Assembly: GCA_954871525.1 (NCBI GenBank)
Contig: OX940863.1
Coordinates: 39,542,501 to 39,606,500 of the forward strand
DNA from: Parietaria judaica
Taxonomy: Eukaryota; Streptophyta; Magnoliopsida; Rosales; Urticaceae
Reading direction: 5' to 3'
DNA: 64,000 bases
Part shown: positions 25,920 through 38,256 of the stretch, piece after piece
Layout: each line of letters begins with the position of its first letter
Numbering within the stretch: position 1 is the stretch's first letter
Position numbers and translations under genes: made by a program
Notes under the pieces: generated by a model
Seen by the model: only the letters and a program-made list of their open reading frames with translations
The model's database searches: none
Told to the model about the DNA's origin: nothing

Positions 25920-27691
25920 TCAGTGTATAATGTCTTGGAAAAAAAAAATGAATGGTTGTTTTGTTTCTATAGAAACTCTTGAAGCTCTTCCACGCCAACA
26001 GTTGCAGCCACCCAGCTGCCAAAGGATAGTCAAACATGTAAGCTTATATAGTACAAACACTTTCCATATATATACATATATATATTAATATATATTCTGG
26101 AAACCCGGCTTTTCTCTATTCGGGTCGCTAATCTTTATAGCAAATACGGTACTCTTTCATAATAGAATTTCCTACCACACAGTTAGACGCAATGAAAACC
26201 CGAAAGCGAGTTATAGAAAGAGAGATTTATGAAATTGAGCGATTGTACTCCAATTTCTCCGGATTGGATTATAGCGAAGAAGATTTACAAGCGATACGTG
26301 CACTTACATTGAGAGTGAAACACCATACCTCTTGGTGTCCCTTTTATTTTCTAATTTAGGATTTAGGTTTAATCATAATACATATGTAGTAGTTAAACCA
26401 AAACAAGATGGTATTAAGGATAAAAAATGGTACACGAAAAAGTAGTATGTAACTAACTACAAGGAGGTCAGGTTCGCATACCAAAATAGTCTCGATCTCC
26501 TCCTCGGTAACCGGTGTTCGCTTGGGTTGAAGAGAAGCCTTCCCTCCCATGCCGGTTGAGCTTTTCAAGCTTACACTTGAGAAAAAATTTAGAATAGCCT
26601 TGTCATCTATAGCTTCTGCTTCTATCTTTGGTGCAGAACCTGAAAATCGATTTCCAGTACTTAAGATTTGCAAGGAAATAACAGTAAAGCTCAATGAAAT
26701 TAATTTCCCTTTATGGAATAAAATGTTCTAATATAAACCAAAAGAAAAGGAGAAAATTTCACATGTAAAACGCTTCTTCAGTTTTGTACGCAGGTTAAGC
26801 CTAGAGGGAGCTGTAATCGCTCCAAGTGTCATGAAAACGTTCAAAAATTATCCGGATTTTTTTTTTATTTTACACTTCTCACATTTTTTTACCCGCAGGG
26901 CCGTACCTGGCAACAAGTATGTTAAAATACGAGATTATCTAAAATGCTTCTTATGTTCTTGGGATATTTGTCGCATAAGTATACTCAATCTTGTACCAAA
27001 TGTGCTAGGCATATCCATGATCTCTTTTCTTTTAACGGCAATCATAATCCCCAAAGGCCACGAAAAATAGTACCAACGTCCAATTCCGTTCATGCCGAGT
27101 TAACATATGTTAAGCTAGACACACGCTCTTAAGAACCAAGATTGATGACTAGGAAGTGGAAAAATTCGCCAACACTCATAAGCCCAATCTCCAATATTTA
27201 TTAGCTTACTTTCTCATTAACATGTGCTCTCTTATATAGAGCAAGAGATGGGTCACATGCATCTCTAATCGTCGTTACACTCGACTACCCCTAAATGACG
27301 ATATTAAACCTCTAACGACATTAATCCTAAACGCTCGGGATGCATCACATGCATACGTCTCTAATTTAATAAAAATGTTGAATAATGTTTTTCGAGGTTG
27401 ATCGTAGACATACATGTGCATCGCGCAATGGGACATAGAGGGAATTGAACCTCAACACTCTATTAGAGCCTTGGGAAATATGCCGTTAGTACAAGATTGA
27501 TTACTTATGCCGCACATATCACTAAATTCTTGATGTATTGAAATCAATATAACAAAATCCCATTAAGCAATTGAGAATGAAACCCTAGTTTGAGTAGTGG
27601 AGGAATACAAGGACGAATCAGAGAGTTTGAGGTGTCTCTGGGGAAACTTGATCCGAGGAATTCTCTTCAACGCTTGAGCAGCTTTCTCCAT
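25920..27691 (-). CDS. Small three-exon protein, possibly KGD4/MRPS36-like
   Basis: Exons on the minus strand: 27691-27609, 26659-26482, 26015-25920, giving 118 residues. Exon 1 encodes MEKAAQALKRIPRIKFPQRH; exon 2 ends GMGGKASLQPKRTPVTEEEI and ETIL; exon 3 begins LGGC. The joins keep frame (CTT|GTATTC donor, TTAAG acceptor, TTTTG|GTATGC donor, TTTGGCAG acceptor). A basic N-terminal I-K-F-P-x-R motif with a C-terminal E-E-I-E-x-I-L-x-G-G motif is the pattern of the KGD4/MRPS36 family, which tethers the E3 subunit to the mitochondrial 2-oxoglutarate dehydrogenase complex. That assignment is inference. The basic N-terminus would suit mitochondrial import. Relatives I recall stop soon after the GGC, whereas this one runs 27 residues further (NCWRGRASRVSIETKQPF...), so the end may have changed. 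An alternative exon 2 acceptor at 26639 would not keep frame. It converges on NdhS, stop to stop 142 bp. Confidence 0.55.
26192..26359 (+). other. Short protein-like ORF inside intron 2 of the minus-strand gene
   Basis: An ATG-started frame of 55 residues (MKTRKRVIEREIYEIERLYS..., ending SWCPFYFLI) lies antisense within the intron of the neighbouring gene. Its composition is unusually protein-like for intronic DNA (charged, helical, no low-complexity runs). I do not recognise it. It may be a fragment of a captured coding sequence or chance. Confidence 0.25.
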
Positions 27692-28457
27692 TCTGAGTTG
27701 ACCCTTCTGTTCACGGGCGATCCGGAGAGACGACTAATGCGATATTTTCAAGCAATCTCAGCTGTCAATTCCACCAAGATGCGTGCAAGTAAACGACATT
27801 ACAAAGAATATTATTAGCTGCATAAATAGTTAGCAAATTAGGGTATTGGTTTTTGCGACATAACTACATAAATATTAGAATAAATTAGCTGTAAAAGTAT
27901 ATAAACTTTGAGCAACTTAAGCTAGAAGAGTTTAAAGTGAAAAATAGACGTAAAATACTCAAAATCAACAATATGAGGCAACCCATTTTTCTGTCAATTT
28001 TTTTTTTTACGAACGTTGACCAATTTTCTAGTATAGTGATTGTAAATCATACTTAAGATACACATTTATTTGCCCATCTAAATATTTGGCATATACTTTC
28101 ATTTGATTTGGACGGAAAAAAAAATATTTCGCCTAATATATATTGATTCTAGGAACTTTTGTCATTATTTTTTCACTTTCAATCTCTGACACTTTAGTTG
28201 GTCAAAATTTAAATAATTTTATCATATTTATCCCTAAAACTTATCAAATAGTCGGGCGATATGTGTCACTCCTTTTTCTGCGACATGAGTACCTAATTTC
28301 ATTTCCCTTAAAATATATTAAATGATTTTTTTTTACATAAATACTTAATACCGTTAAAATTATATTTTTATAATACAAAAAAAAAAAAGTCGCAAACGAT
28401 AATGAAAAATAAAAGTCCCCAGCTAACGGACGTCAATTAGAAGGGACGGGAAGTAAC
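27692..28457. other. Upstream region of the small gene, then AT-rich DNA
   Basis: 27692-27790 is the likely 5' leader and promoter side of the minus-strand gene; a minus-strand AG occurs just before the ATG, so a leader intron is possible. The rest is AT-rich with long A and T runs and no coding signal, up to the LTR boundary at 28458. Confidence 0.45.
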
Positions 28458-31449
28458 TGTTGGAACAAATATTCGATCTCATACCAATTGCTGGTATCTG
28501 AATCTCAGGGTTATAAAAAATTTCTACGAAATAATTAATATTTGTCTGATTAAATAAACGCGTAGAATAAACTTTGTTCTTAATGGGCAAAACCTGAAAT
28601 CGTGTCCCATACCACGATTCTCAGTATTCTATCCGGTTTAAGAAATCCAAAAATTAATTAACTGGTCCTAATCATCATATTCGATTTTTATCATAGAAAC
28701 TAATTCATTATCTAACATGATTCGATTTTAGGGTTTGAGCAATCAGATAATTATCTAAACAATAAATAACACTAACATTTATTCCAGTTGCATTCTCTGA
28801 TCTCTGATACAGCTTCTGCGAATTTCTGTCTGTTGATTTCACCTAAAAGTCTTCTGATGTATGCTCCGGAGTTAGACCGCCAGGATGTGTGGGCTCCAAG
28901 GATGACCACGAAACCTTCAAGCTTGAACCAGGATCGAAACTCTGACTATCTCTGAATTTCAAATTCCAGAGAGAGAGGGGAGAGAGAGAAACTCGAATTT
29001 TCTAAATTGTGAGGTCTTCCCTGTTTATAGGAAAAAACAAATCTTAACCACTTGGGGATATTATCTCATTATCTTTAAAATATATGAATAATATCAAATC
29101 TTATTAAATCTTTATAAAAAAAAGATTTAAATCTAAAGATAAGATAACGAATCATTCTGGAATCAAATCTTCCAAATTCATATCTCCATATTTTTGAATT
29201 AATATATAACCAATATATATTATTTTAATTTTGAAAATAATATTAAATTCTAATCTTAATAAAACCAAATTTAGGGTTAATTTTAAATCTAATATAAATC
29301 TATTTAATTATAATTAATTATTAATAATAAATATTACTAATTAAATCCAATAATTAAAATTATATTATCAATTAAATATTCCAGGAAATAAATCCAATAT
29401 TTAATTCTGTTTTAAATTCGCAGCTCCGTACAGACCCTAATCCGGTTTTTACTCGGATTACTGTTTTGAGCATAACTCTCGCTCCGTTCATCATAATGAT
29501 ATGATTCAAATTGCTAACTTTCTAGAATTTGATTTCCCACAATAATGTGCTTGTCCAGGGGTCAAATTCTAATTATCATTTTTTTCACTAAGCCGGACTG
29601 TACCAAAACTTTGGTACTTTTGCCACTTAAGGTAAATAGACATTTCGTGACCTAGGTCTCGAATATAGTCTAATTGGATCCATCCCATATTCAACAAATG
29701 AATATTTAATGCGGTGTACTCTTGTGGAGATACAAAAGGGACTAATGGACATATTACTCAAGCTCAGGTGAAAATGAAGAAATTTCACAACCTTCGATTA
29801 CATTCCACTATAGCTCGAAGTTGAACACACTCTTGAGTAATAATATTGAAATATAATCCTGACACAGGAGTCCATTGATACAATGAGATTATGGTAATCA
29901 TGATTTTCGTATTTATTATGATTCTCATCAAAAGGTACTAGCTGCCGTACTGCCCTTTGATGACAACTCTTTATTCTATGAATCTTACAAACTACTCACT
30001 CATTGGGTTATCAGATCAATGAGTTGTACATGAGTACTTATTTGTTTCCCACGAATCATAATAAATAAATCATAAACTTGTTATCCATATCTGCATCTAC
30101 GCAACTTATCCCGGTCAACCTTCTGATCCCAAAATGAAAATGATTAGGAATACCAATGTATTCTGTAACAATCAAATCAAAGATTATGTGAGTTGAACCG
30201 TACAAGTCCATGACGCTTGTTAAGGTCGGATTTGGTCAAATCCATCCTCAACACAACCCGTGTCGTTTTGTCCATAAACGACATGAGGGAAGGCGAGGAA
30301 GTTCATCATCCGAGGGGAATTATCCCCGAAGAGGATTATCCCCAAGGAAGTTCGACCGCGAGGAGGCACGGCCGCACAAAAGCAAACTGCGATGAAGTGT
30401 CCCATCACACTCGACGAGGAATTTCGTCATGATGATTATGCAGAGCCGAATGACCATTGACGAGATGTGCATTAAATGAAGCTGACCTACTCACTCGATG
30501 AGAAGCACCAGCGACGAGGCTTGCAGGGCCGAATGACGGCTGACGGGATGCGCATTTAATGAGGCTCACCTACCCATAATGGCAGCCTGCTCGGAAGTGA
30601 CATAAAGCAGGGATTAACCATGCTTCCCTCAAATCACGCCAGAAAGCGAATGATTAAAGAGAGAAAAGGCGGGAAAGACGCGAGGGGAATGTAATGTAGA
30701 CTCTATAAAAGGCAAGATAAGCCTCATTTGTAAAAGTTCGGAAAAATAGAGAAAAAGGCCCGGAAAGGAGAGAAAGAGATCCTGTAATAGAAAGGCTAAG
30801 GAAATAGAGAAAATTTATGCTCATGATCCTTCATCTGTCCAGCTATTCAACGGAAGAAAACCGAGCTCACTTCGGAAAATATAATAAAACAGAGATATTC
30901 ATTGATTGTTGTTGTTTATTTGTTATTTGGTGATTATCTTTGTGACTGGAAAAGGGCAGTGAAAATCGCCCTCTACAACGCTTATGACTTCAACCGATTC
31001 CATCTGATCATCTTTGTGAGATGGTCTTACTTGATGATTTCAGGTGTTAAGTCTGTCCGTTCGATATGGAGACACTCCAATACCCAGTGACTCAAAATTG
31101 CGGGACTAGCACCTGATCCGGTAATAAATCATCACTTACCGTGTTTTGAGTTCACTAATGGTGTTTACCAATTGGAAGCTCCCACTTTCTAGTCTAACCA
31201 TGAATATCACTTTGAGTTCTTAACTTATGCAAGTCAAACCTCCTCACACATAGACTCTGTGTGATGACGTAGCATAATTGTAAATCGTATAGAACTTTTG
31301 GACGAAACATTTAATTTTATAATATCTAGGATATAACTATATAAGATTATCATTAATAAGTTATATTATCTTTACAAGGAAAGACAACCATAATCTAGTG
31401 AAGAGGATTAACATCTAAATAGAGGACATATTATAAAACATGTCCAACA
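28458..31449 (-). repeat. Solo LTR (2992 bp including a nested LTR) with 5 bp TSD
   Basis: Begins TGTTGGAACAAATATTCG and ends ...ACATGTCCAACA, flanked by gtaac on both sides (28453-28457 and 31450-31454). A minus-strand CCTATAAACAGGG near 29018-29030 fits minus orientation. It is related to, but diverged from, the 8391 and 31497 LTRs: same TGTCCAACA end and GTCCATTGATAC segments, different 5' part. Removing the nested insertion (30218-30977 plus one TSD) leaves about 2.23 kb. No internal retroelement coding remains. Confidence 0.87.
30218..30977 (+). repeat. Nested solo LTR (760 bp) with 5 bp TSD
   Basis: Starts TGTTAAGGTCGGATTTGG and ends CGCCCTCTACA, flanked by acgct on both sides (30213-30217 and 30978-30982). 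A TATA box (CTCTATAAAAGGC, near 30701-30713) lies in the right third, as expected of an LTR on the plus strand. The host LTR resumes seamlessly on both sides, so this insertion is younger than the LTR it sits in. Confidence 0.85.
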
Positions 31450-31496
31450 GTAACAAAGCCCAATTTTAGCTAAAATGGGAACTTGCGTGGTGATAG

Positions 31497-34209
31497 TGTT
31501 GGACATATGTGTCCTTAAACAAGATATTTTTATCCATTTGTAAAAGATTATGACAAGTCGTTGAATAAAGATGATGCTTATTATGATAATCTTATTATAG
31601 TTTCTGGTAGAGTAAAATAGAATGTTTGATCCTTAGTTCATAAAGGATGCAATTATGAATTATTATCACAACAGAGTCAATGTGAAGAAGAATTAATAAT
31701 CATAATAAATGAACTTAAAATGTCTGTGACCTGATTAACTGGGTGGGAGCCCATTAATCGTACAAGGTCATTAATGTGACTAAGTGACAATCCTATTCTG
31801 GATTTTGTGTGTGTCACACTCACTAGAAGTGGATTAAGTATGAAGTGTCTTCATACTGGACTGGACCTGACTTAAACTCCGAAAGTTATCATATAAGACC
31901 GTCACTGATAACTTGGAGTTGAGTCACTAGTAGATGATCAAATGGATATTCGATCTAAGTCCTGAGTGGTCTTGAGTCCGAGCTGCTGGCTTGATTGTTC
32001 TTTGATTTAACCGTTAAAGAACACAATATATTACCGTTGTTCCCAACACTATTATTTTAGGAGCATGATAGTCAGCAGTAAGGGTAGCTTGGTCATAGAC
32101 ATGGGCATCACACAACTCTCTTCAGAGTCATGATGATTCCCTTGATTGTCGGTGGTGAGAAGTGAGAGGTACCCGTGCGCAACTTATGAATCGAAACCAT
32201 AAGTGGGTCACTCATAATATTGCTGACTGAGTCAAGGATGAAAATTTAATGAGGGGCATAACGGTAGAAACCGTCTGCTCGTGTGTGGATCATCAAGTGA
32301 AAGATCAATAACCCGTATCAATGGACAACCTGCTGTTATAAAAGGGAATAATATATACCGTATCACTAAAGAGTGCAGCCTCGGGTCTATAGTGGAATCA
32401 CTTCGAGGTTTGACGAACAACTAGCAGTTCGTTGGAGCTTAAGTGATACGGGTCCATGGTCCCCAGGATAGCTCCGTAACGGATGATACGTACGTGATAA
32501 AGACATTGAAATGTTTTTAAGAAGAAGATCATTTGGCAAGACTCATAAAACTGAAGTCTGTGACAGACATCAGATAGTTTTATCAGTAGCGTGGCAAAAG
32601 TACCATATCTTGGTAACCGAAATTAACTGACAAAATAAAGTAGAATTTGGAATTTTTGTAAACATTAAAGTTGTTGGAAATTAAATTCTAAGCAACTTTG
32701 CTTTTGGAACCGAGTCGTTTCGACGTACGGTTTGTGATTTAGAGAATTTCTAAGTTTGTGATCGTTTCGGTAAACTATGAAATTAAATCACATGTCACGA
32801 ATTTAAATGATTGTGTGTCACCATGACATTTAAATGTGTGATATTGAGATCAGAGAATATTAATATAATTTAATTATTCGAATTTTATTATTAATGTATT
32901 ATTAATAATTATTCAATAATTACTAGATTTATATTAATATGAAAATAATATATTTTTATATATTATATAGTGTAGAAATCGAATTGGGCTTTTGAATATG
33001 GATCCATTCATATTCGAATGGATAGACTTTGGTCTTTCCATAATTACGGCAAAAGTACCAAATGTTTTGGTATTTGAGAGAAACCCTAAAATCAATTTAA
33101 TCCATTGGATCGGTTATGATTTAATATCAACCGTTGGATTAAGATATTGATGAATTCGAAATTAATAACTTGGTGATCAAGTTTCTTTTTCGAATTTGAT
33201 TAATTAATTATATCCGTTAGATCGGTCTAAGATTTAATCTTTACTGTCGGATTGGAAATTAATTAATTATATATATTTATATTAGTTTTCGAATTAATTG
33301 TTTTTATTAAATCTTTTTATATTTGATTTTATCCTAAACTAATTTGATCCATTAGATCGGTTTAAAAGATTTATCTCAACCGTTGGATCTAGATAATGAT
33401 AATTCGAATTTTAATATATATATATATATTTCGAATTTATAAAGATAAGAAGATAAGATTGGATTTTTGATTTTATCCAAATCTTTCCTATTTAATTAAA
33501 TCCCTAATTAATTATATCCATTGGATTTAGATAAGATTAAATCTGGACCATTGGATTGAGATAATTAATTATATTTAATATATAAAATTCGAAAATAAGG
33601 GAGGGAATTTCTCCAATTCGGTTACGGTTTGAGCCTATAAATAGGAGGCTCATTCTACACATTTTTCACACATTTCCCCAGAGAAAAATTCAAACTCTCC
33701 CTCTCCTTTAGGGTCTGCGAATTTTCTCTCTGATCTCTCTTTCTGGTTCGGCTTAAGAGACTTAGTTCTCCGGAAGCTTAAAAAGAACCATCAGTTTAAA
33801 TTTTGCGACGGAGTCCTGCCGGCGAAGCCCACGCTTCGGTACGAGGATTCCACGAGAATATCCCGGAAGATCACGGGAGTTTCCCTCAGCACCGGCGGAG
33901 CCCTGCCCGATTCAGAACGCGCAGCCGGAAGTCGTCATTAGAGGTACGGCCTTATGCATTGGGTTAATAAATGCAACCATTTACTGCTTTCTATTTATTT
34001 CCTATTATGACTAGATTATTAATAATGATTTATGAATATTAAATTACATAATATTTATCAGATCTTGTTAAGTGGTTATTATCCGATATCCGGACCGTTA
34101 CACGGATAACAAGTTTTTCCGCTTTAAATTAATTTTTAAATGTTACCCGGACGGTTCGGAGGTATAATTCGTGATAATTTTCACAGAATCCGAGACGTGA
34201 TTCCCAACA
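31497..34209 (+). repeat. Solo LTR (2713 bp) with 5 bp TSD
   Basis: Starts TGTTGGACATATGTGTCC and ends GACGTGATTCCCAACA, flanked by gatag on both sides (31492-31496 and 34210-34214). It is the same family as 8391-10846 in opposite orientation: long stretches match in reverse complement, for example the TATGCATTGGGTTAATAAATG and AGGATTCC...CGGAGCCCTGCC regions near 33840-33975. CCTATAAATAGGAGGC at 33635-33650 is a good TATA box, and the CT-rich DNA after it is the likely R/U5. Confidence 0.9.
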
Positions 34210-34214
34210 GATAG

Positions 34215-35400
34215 CTAGACAAGACATCTCGGTTGTCCGCGCGCACGCCAATGTCCATAAGTTCATGGTCAGTAATTTGGAATAGCTCTCATGTAGTATT
34301 TCGTTCGCAGAGCTTAGATTCATGGCGTAGACCATCCGAATCACAACGGACTATCGACAACCGCCAAACGAGGGACTTGAACAAGGGTCGAGACTCTCTT
34401 GTTCAACCTCAATCATTCAAACAAGTGTTTAAATCATACAAGTAATTTACGGATAATTTGGTTATGAATTCTAAATTTATTTTTAATTTTGATATTTTAA
34501 ATTTTAAAAAATAAAAATAAAATAACATATAGTGAATTGTTTAGAATACTTTTAAAAATTATTTTTCTTATCATTGGAAAACATAAATCATTAAATTTAA
34601 AAAGTTAATATCCTTCTTACATATTTCAATATATTATTTATTATTCACAGTCTCACCAATCAAATTCAAACATTTATATTTAAATAACTTTTACAAATAT
34701 ATTATTATTATTATTATTGTGGTATTGATTTTATACAAATACATATATAGAAAATATAGCTAAAATATCCCTTAATTTTTTCTTTAAAATTCACCTCATT
34801 TTCAATTTACAACCGAACTTAATCAATTATCATGTTTCAGATTTACAAGTCAAAACAAATTGTATCAATTGATTTAAAAAGGTTTTTGAATTAAAAAGAC
34901 AGCGTGTTTATGCCATGCCATGCCATGCCATCCCATCCCATCCCATCCCATCCCATCCATCCTGTGCCCGATAATTGAATAATAATAAATAATAAAATCC
35001 ACGTAATTATGCAAAATGACAAACTTAATACCCCATCAACTCCAAACTACTAGGGGTAGGATCGTCTTTTCGAGTAGACTAAAATGGAACAAAAACAAAA
35101 ACTACTTATACCGACCAGTCACAGATCATAATAAAAGGGTCAAACAGCTTTCCATCAAAGTCGTTTCTCTCTCCTCTCTTTCCCAATCCCAGCCCAGGGT
35201 ATGATTCATCTTCCACTTTGATCCTCTCTCTCTCTCTTATGTAAATATTTATTCTTTTTAGTTTAATTCAGAGGATAAAATGTAGACTGTTGGGTTGTTG
35301 TTCAAGAGTTACAGTGTCCATTGAAATCGATCTGATCCTTTTTTTTTTTGGGTGAATTATATTAGTGATTAGTATATTTGTGGAATTGAGCCTGAGCTCC
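34215..35400. other. Intergenic DNA, microsatellite and PH-gene leader
   Basis: 34215-34900 is AT-rich with no gene signal. 34911-34962 is a pentanucleotide microsatellite that switches from TGCCA to TCCCA units. 35130-35200 is CT-rich (cgtttctctctcctctcttt) and looks like the transcript leader of the PH-domain gene. A GG|GTATGA donor at about 35198 suggests a 5' UTR intron ending shortly before the ATG at 35401. Confidence 0.5.
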
Positions 35401-37411
35401 ATGGATGATGGTCTTGGAAAGATAAAGATAATTCAAGACCACTTCTCTGCTTCAACGTCTGATTCGGACTTGCCCGTTTCGCGGCCAAGAACTGATAAAT
35501 CTTTGAGGTATTTGTTTGTTTTTACTAGGAAGATTGTGATTGGTTTCTCTGAGTTGATCTCAGTTTGGTTTTGACATGTTTAGTATAGCCCTTTGTCGAC
35601 TCGGAGAAAGTTACGCCACGCCGCTCTCATGTTGAACTTGTTTAGCTTCCGGGGTCTCCCTTGGAGCAGTGATGATGGACAGGAAAAGGTTTTTCACAAA
35701 CCCTTTATACTTTTCTATGAATTTCCCGGGTTTCTGACTAAACGGTATGTTGATTTCAGATTGAGTTAACGGTTGCGGAAGTTGAATCGCTTCGATCGGA
35801 GCTCGCTCAGCTAGAAGAGAAGGAAGCTCACCTGAAAGCTCAGTAAGAAATATTTTGACTATGCCACATGAGTGATATTTCATGTTAGACCCGATAATTA
35901 CGAAATGGCTCAAGTCATTTTGCGAGAGTTTTTCTGGTCTTAATCTAGAGGACGGGGTTTCATTTATCGATAAAGAATTCTTGTTTCGCTTTGATTATCT
36001 ATCGGGTTATATGCAACCGGAGAGAATATAGGATTCAATGTCATTCATGTTTAGTATATACACTTTTATATACCAACTACCAAGGGTAGAATTTTTATAC
36101 GCCTCAGTGCTATTCAATGTTAACGGAAAATCCTCTGTTACAGGTTGGAGCATGTTGATGAAATTCTTCGGTCTGCTCGTCTCACTGGCTATTTGTACAT
36201 TCGAACCGTAATATCTACGCGTCTCTATACACATCTATTTGAAGATATATTTTTATTTACTTATGGTTTTTCCTGCTGTTATGTAGAGATGGGCGGCTCT
36301 GCCGGGAGAACCTCTTCCCATTGATGATGTTGAAGTCGACGATTGGCTCCCTCGCTTCGTAGTACTGCAAGGGCCTTGTCTCTTCTTCTACCTATTCTCC
36401 ACAGGTAGTTAAGATGACTAGAATAACCCCTAATATCCACAGTTATATAGAAACAGGACTACAAAACCGATGGCTCCATTTTACTGGTTTCTGGGTTTGT
36501 ATGGTATCACTGGGATGCTATCTGTTCTTGCGGATGATTTTTTCGGTTATTATCCATAATTTCGAGCAAAGTGATTGGGTAAATTAGCCAAGTCAGTCAA
36601 ACGTCTCGATTTGAACTACCAATAGGCGATACGTGTATAAATGATTTCAGGTTGTTTTGGTAACTTGAAAATGATTTTGACAGATCTGAGTCCTCAGGAC
36701 TCGACCATGTTACCGGACATCGTTGAAATAGGGTCATTGCCGAGCTTCCTAAGAGAAGGCGAAGGGATGATCCATGCATTCTATATATTAACCCGTCAAG
36801 GGTTGCGTATTGAGTGTTCAAACGTATCCAAGATCCAGGTATTCCATACTTATTTTCAAAGTAATCTTTTGAGAGAATTCTAATCATCATCATCTTTTGC
36901 AACCGGTAATCAGTATCGAGAAGGGTTTACCGGTATAAACCGGGAAACGTACCAGTAAAAGATGCCGGTTTCAAAACGGGATATGCTGGTTTTAAACTGG
37001 GATTATATTAATAAAAAAACAGAATCAGGAATTTCCCGGTGCCAAATTTGGAAAACTGGTCCCATCCCGCTTCTAAAAATGTGGCAGGGAATCATGGTCC
37101 CCTCCAAGTTTTCGAACCGATATCAAGTTTTACCCCGAGTATATTTGCCATATAATAATAACAAGACTGGGAATTCCCGGCTCCCGGAATTTGACATAAA
37201 AATCTCGTTTTTTAAACCGGTTATAAAATCTCACCCTAGTACATGTTATATAATTATTTTAAAATGTTGTTTCGACATTAGCGGGGTGTACGTCTCCTTG
37301 AATTCTCTCTATTACTGATCGGTTTTTCAGGTGGATTCCTGGCTGACAGCTTTGCAAACAGATTTCAAACTGGTGTCTGATAGTGATTCCAAAGCTTTCA
37401 ATGGCTTGTGA
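35401..37411 (+). CDS. Plant PH-domain protein, seven exons
   Basis: Exons 35401-35507, 35589-35688, 35760-35842, 36144-36207, 36287-36404, 36684-36838, 37331-37411 join in frame with GT-AG sites to 235 residues. A short acidic start (MDDGLGKIKIIQDHFSASTS) and basic segment precede a coiled coil at about 70-107 (ELTVAEVESLRSELAQLEEK). A pleckstrin-homology domain follows at about 110-225: GYLYIRTRWAALPGE, DWLPRFVVLQGPCLFFYLF, an HAFYILTRQGLRIECSN strand, and the final helix with the hallmark Trp (VDSWLTALQ, Trp213). PH domains bind phosphoinositides or proteins, so a peripheral membrane adaptor role is plausible; no enzyme domain is present. The last intron (36839-37330) holds degenerate ACCGG/GGAAACC repeat DNA. 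I recall a similar PH protein beside NdhS in Arabidopsis (At4g23895). Confidence 0.88.
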
Positions 37412-38256
37412 GATGTACATATTGTTTTTAATTTTTATTTTGACAGATTTGCAGATAGAATTATCTTATATGTATATATAATTTGTAGTTGAACTAATTG
37501 ATGAGATTTGATCTGAACAGAAATCCATTCATTATGTCTCTGTAAATTGACAGGGAAACATTGATCAACAAGTATCTTTTAGTCCTGAAATATTAGTATT
37601 TTATTTTAAGGCCAAAACATGTACCAATCACACGTAAATTTGGGCATTGGGCGGGCCTTCCCTGCCTGATGCCCGATGCCCAAAGCAGGCCAGATAATAA
37701 GCCTGCTCATTGCCGGAATTCCTCCATGAAATTTTATTTTAACGCCTCTTGCCGCTGCAACACAGCTTCTTGCTCCACCACGAATTCCCGGAATTCTCCA
37801 TGAGCGGCTACAAAAAATTTATAAACATCCTCTCAACATTTCGGACGAGTTTTATATAAAGATTTATCGATAGGTAAAATTATTGTCAAATTTTATTAAG
37901 CCGCTAACCACGAATTAAAAAAAATAAATATATATGTAATGCCCAGTATCCTAACATACGTAAATTCTAGGTAATGTTGATAGAATGATTTTTTATGTGA
38001 AAAGTGTATTTATGAAGCGAAATACGAACGTAATATTTATTATCTTATCGTATGATGTTAACACAAACTTTGATCCTTAGATGCAGTATGAGAAGCCGAG
38101 ACTCCCAAACCGGAAACCAGTATGCTAATAAATTTTATACATACGTTCAATAAGTCCACCGATTTGATAGCAAGGTAATTCAAATGATAGTTTTATTTTA
38201 CTTTAATTTGTTGTTACTTTGATGAGTAGGAGCAACGTACCTTATTGCTAGACTAG
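37412..38256. other. AT-rich DNA downstream of the PH gene
   Basis: Contains the 3' end of the PH-gene transcript and then a short GC-rich patch (37645-37710, GGGCATTGGGCGGGCC and GCCCGATGCCC in inverted arrangement, probably a small MITE remnant). No gene is visible. The last five bases actag (38252-38256) are a TSD copy of the next LTR. Confidence 0.4.

Noticed and set aside
26761..26830. Cys-containing segment reading V-K-P-R-G-S-C-N-R-S-K-C after an acceptor-like AG
   Set aside because: Too short, no partner exon on the plus strand, and it lies in an intron of the minus-strand gene.
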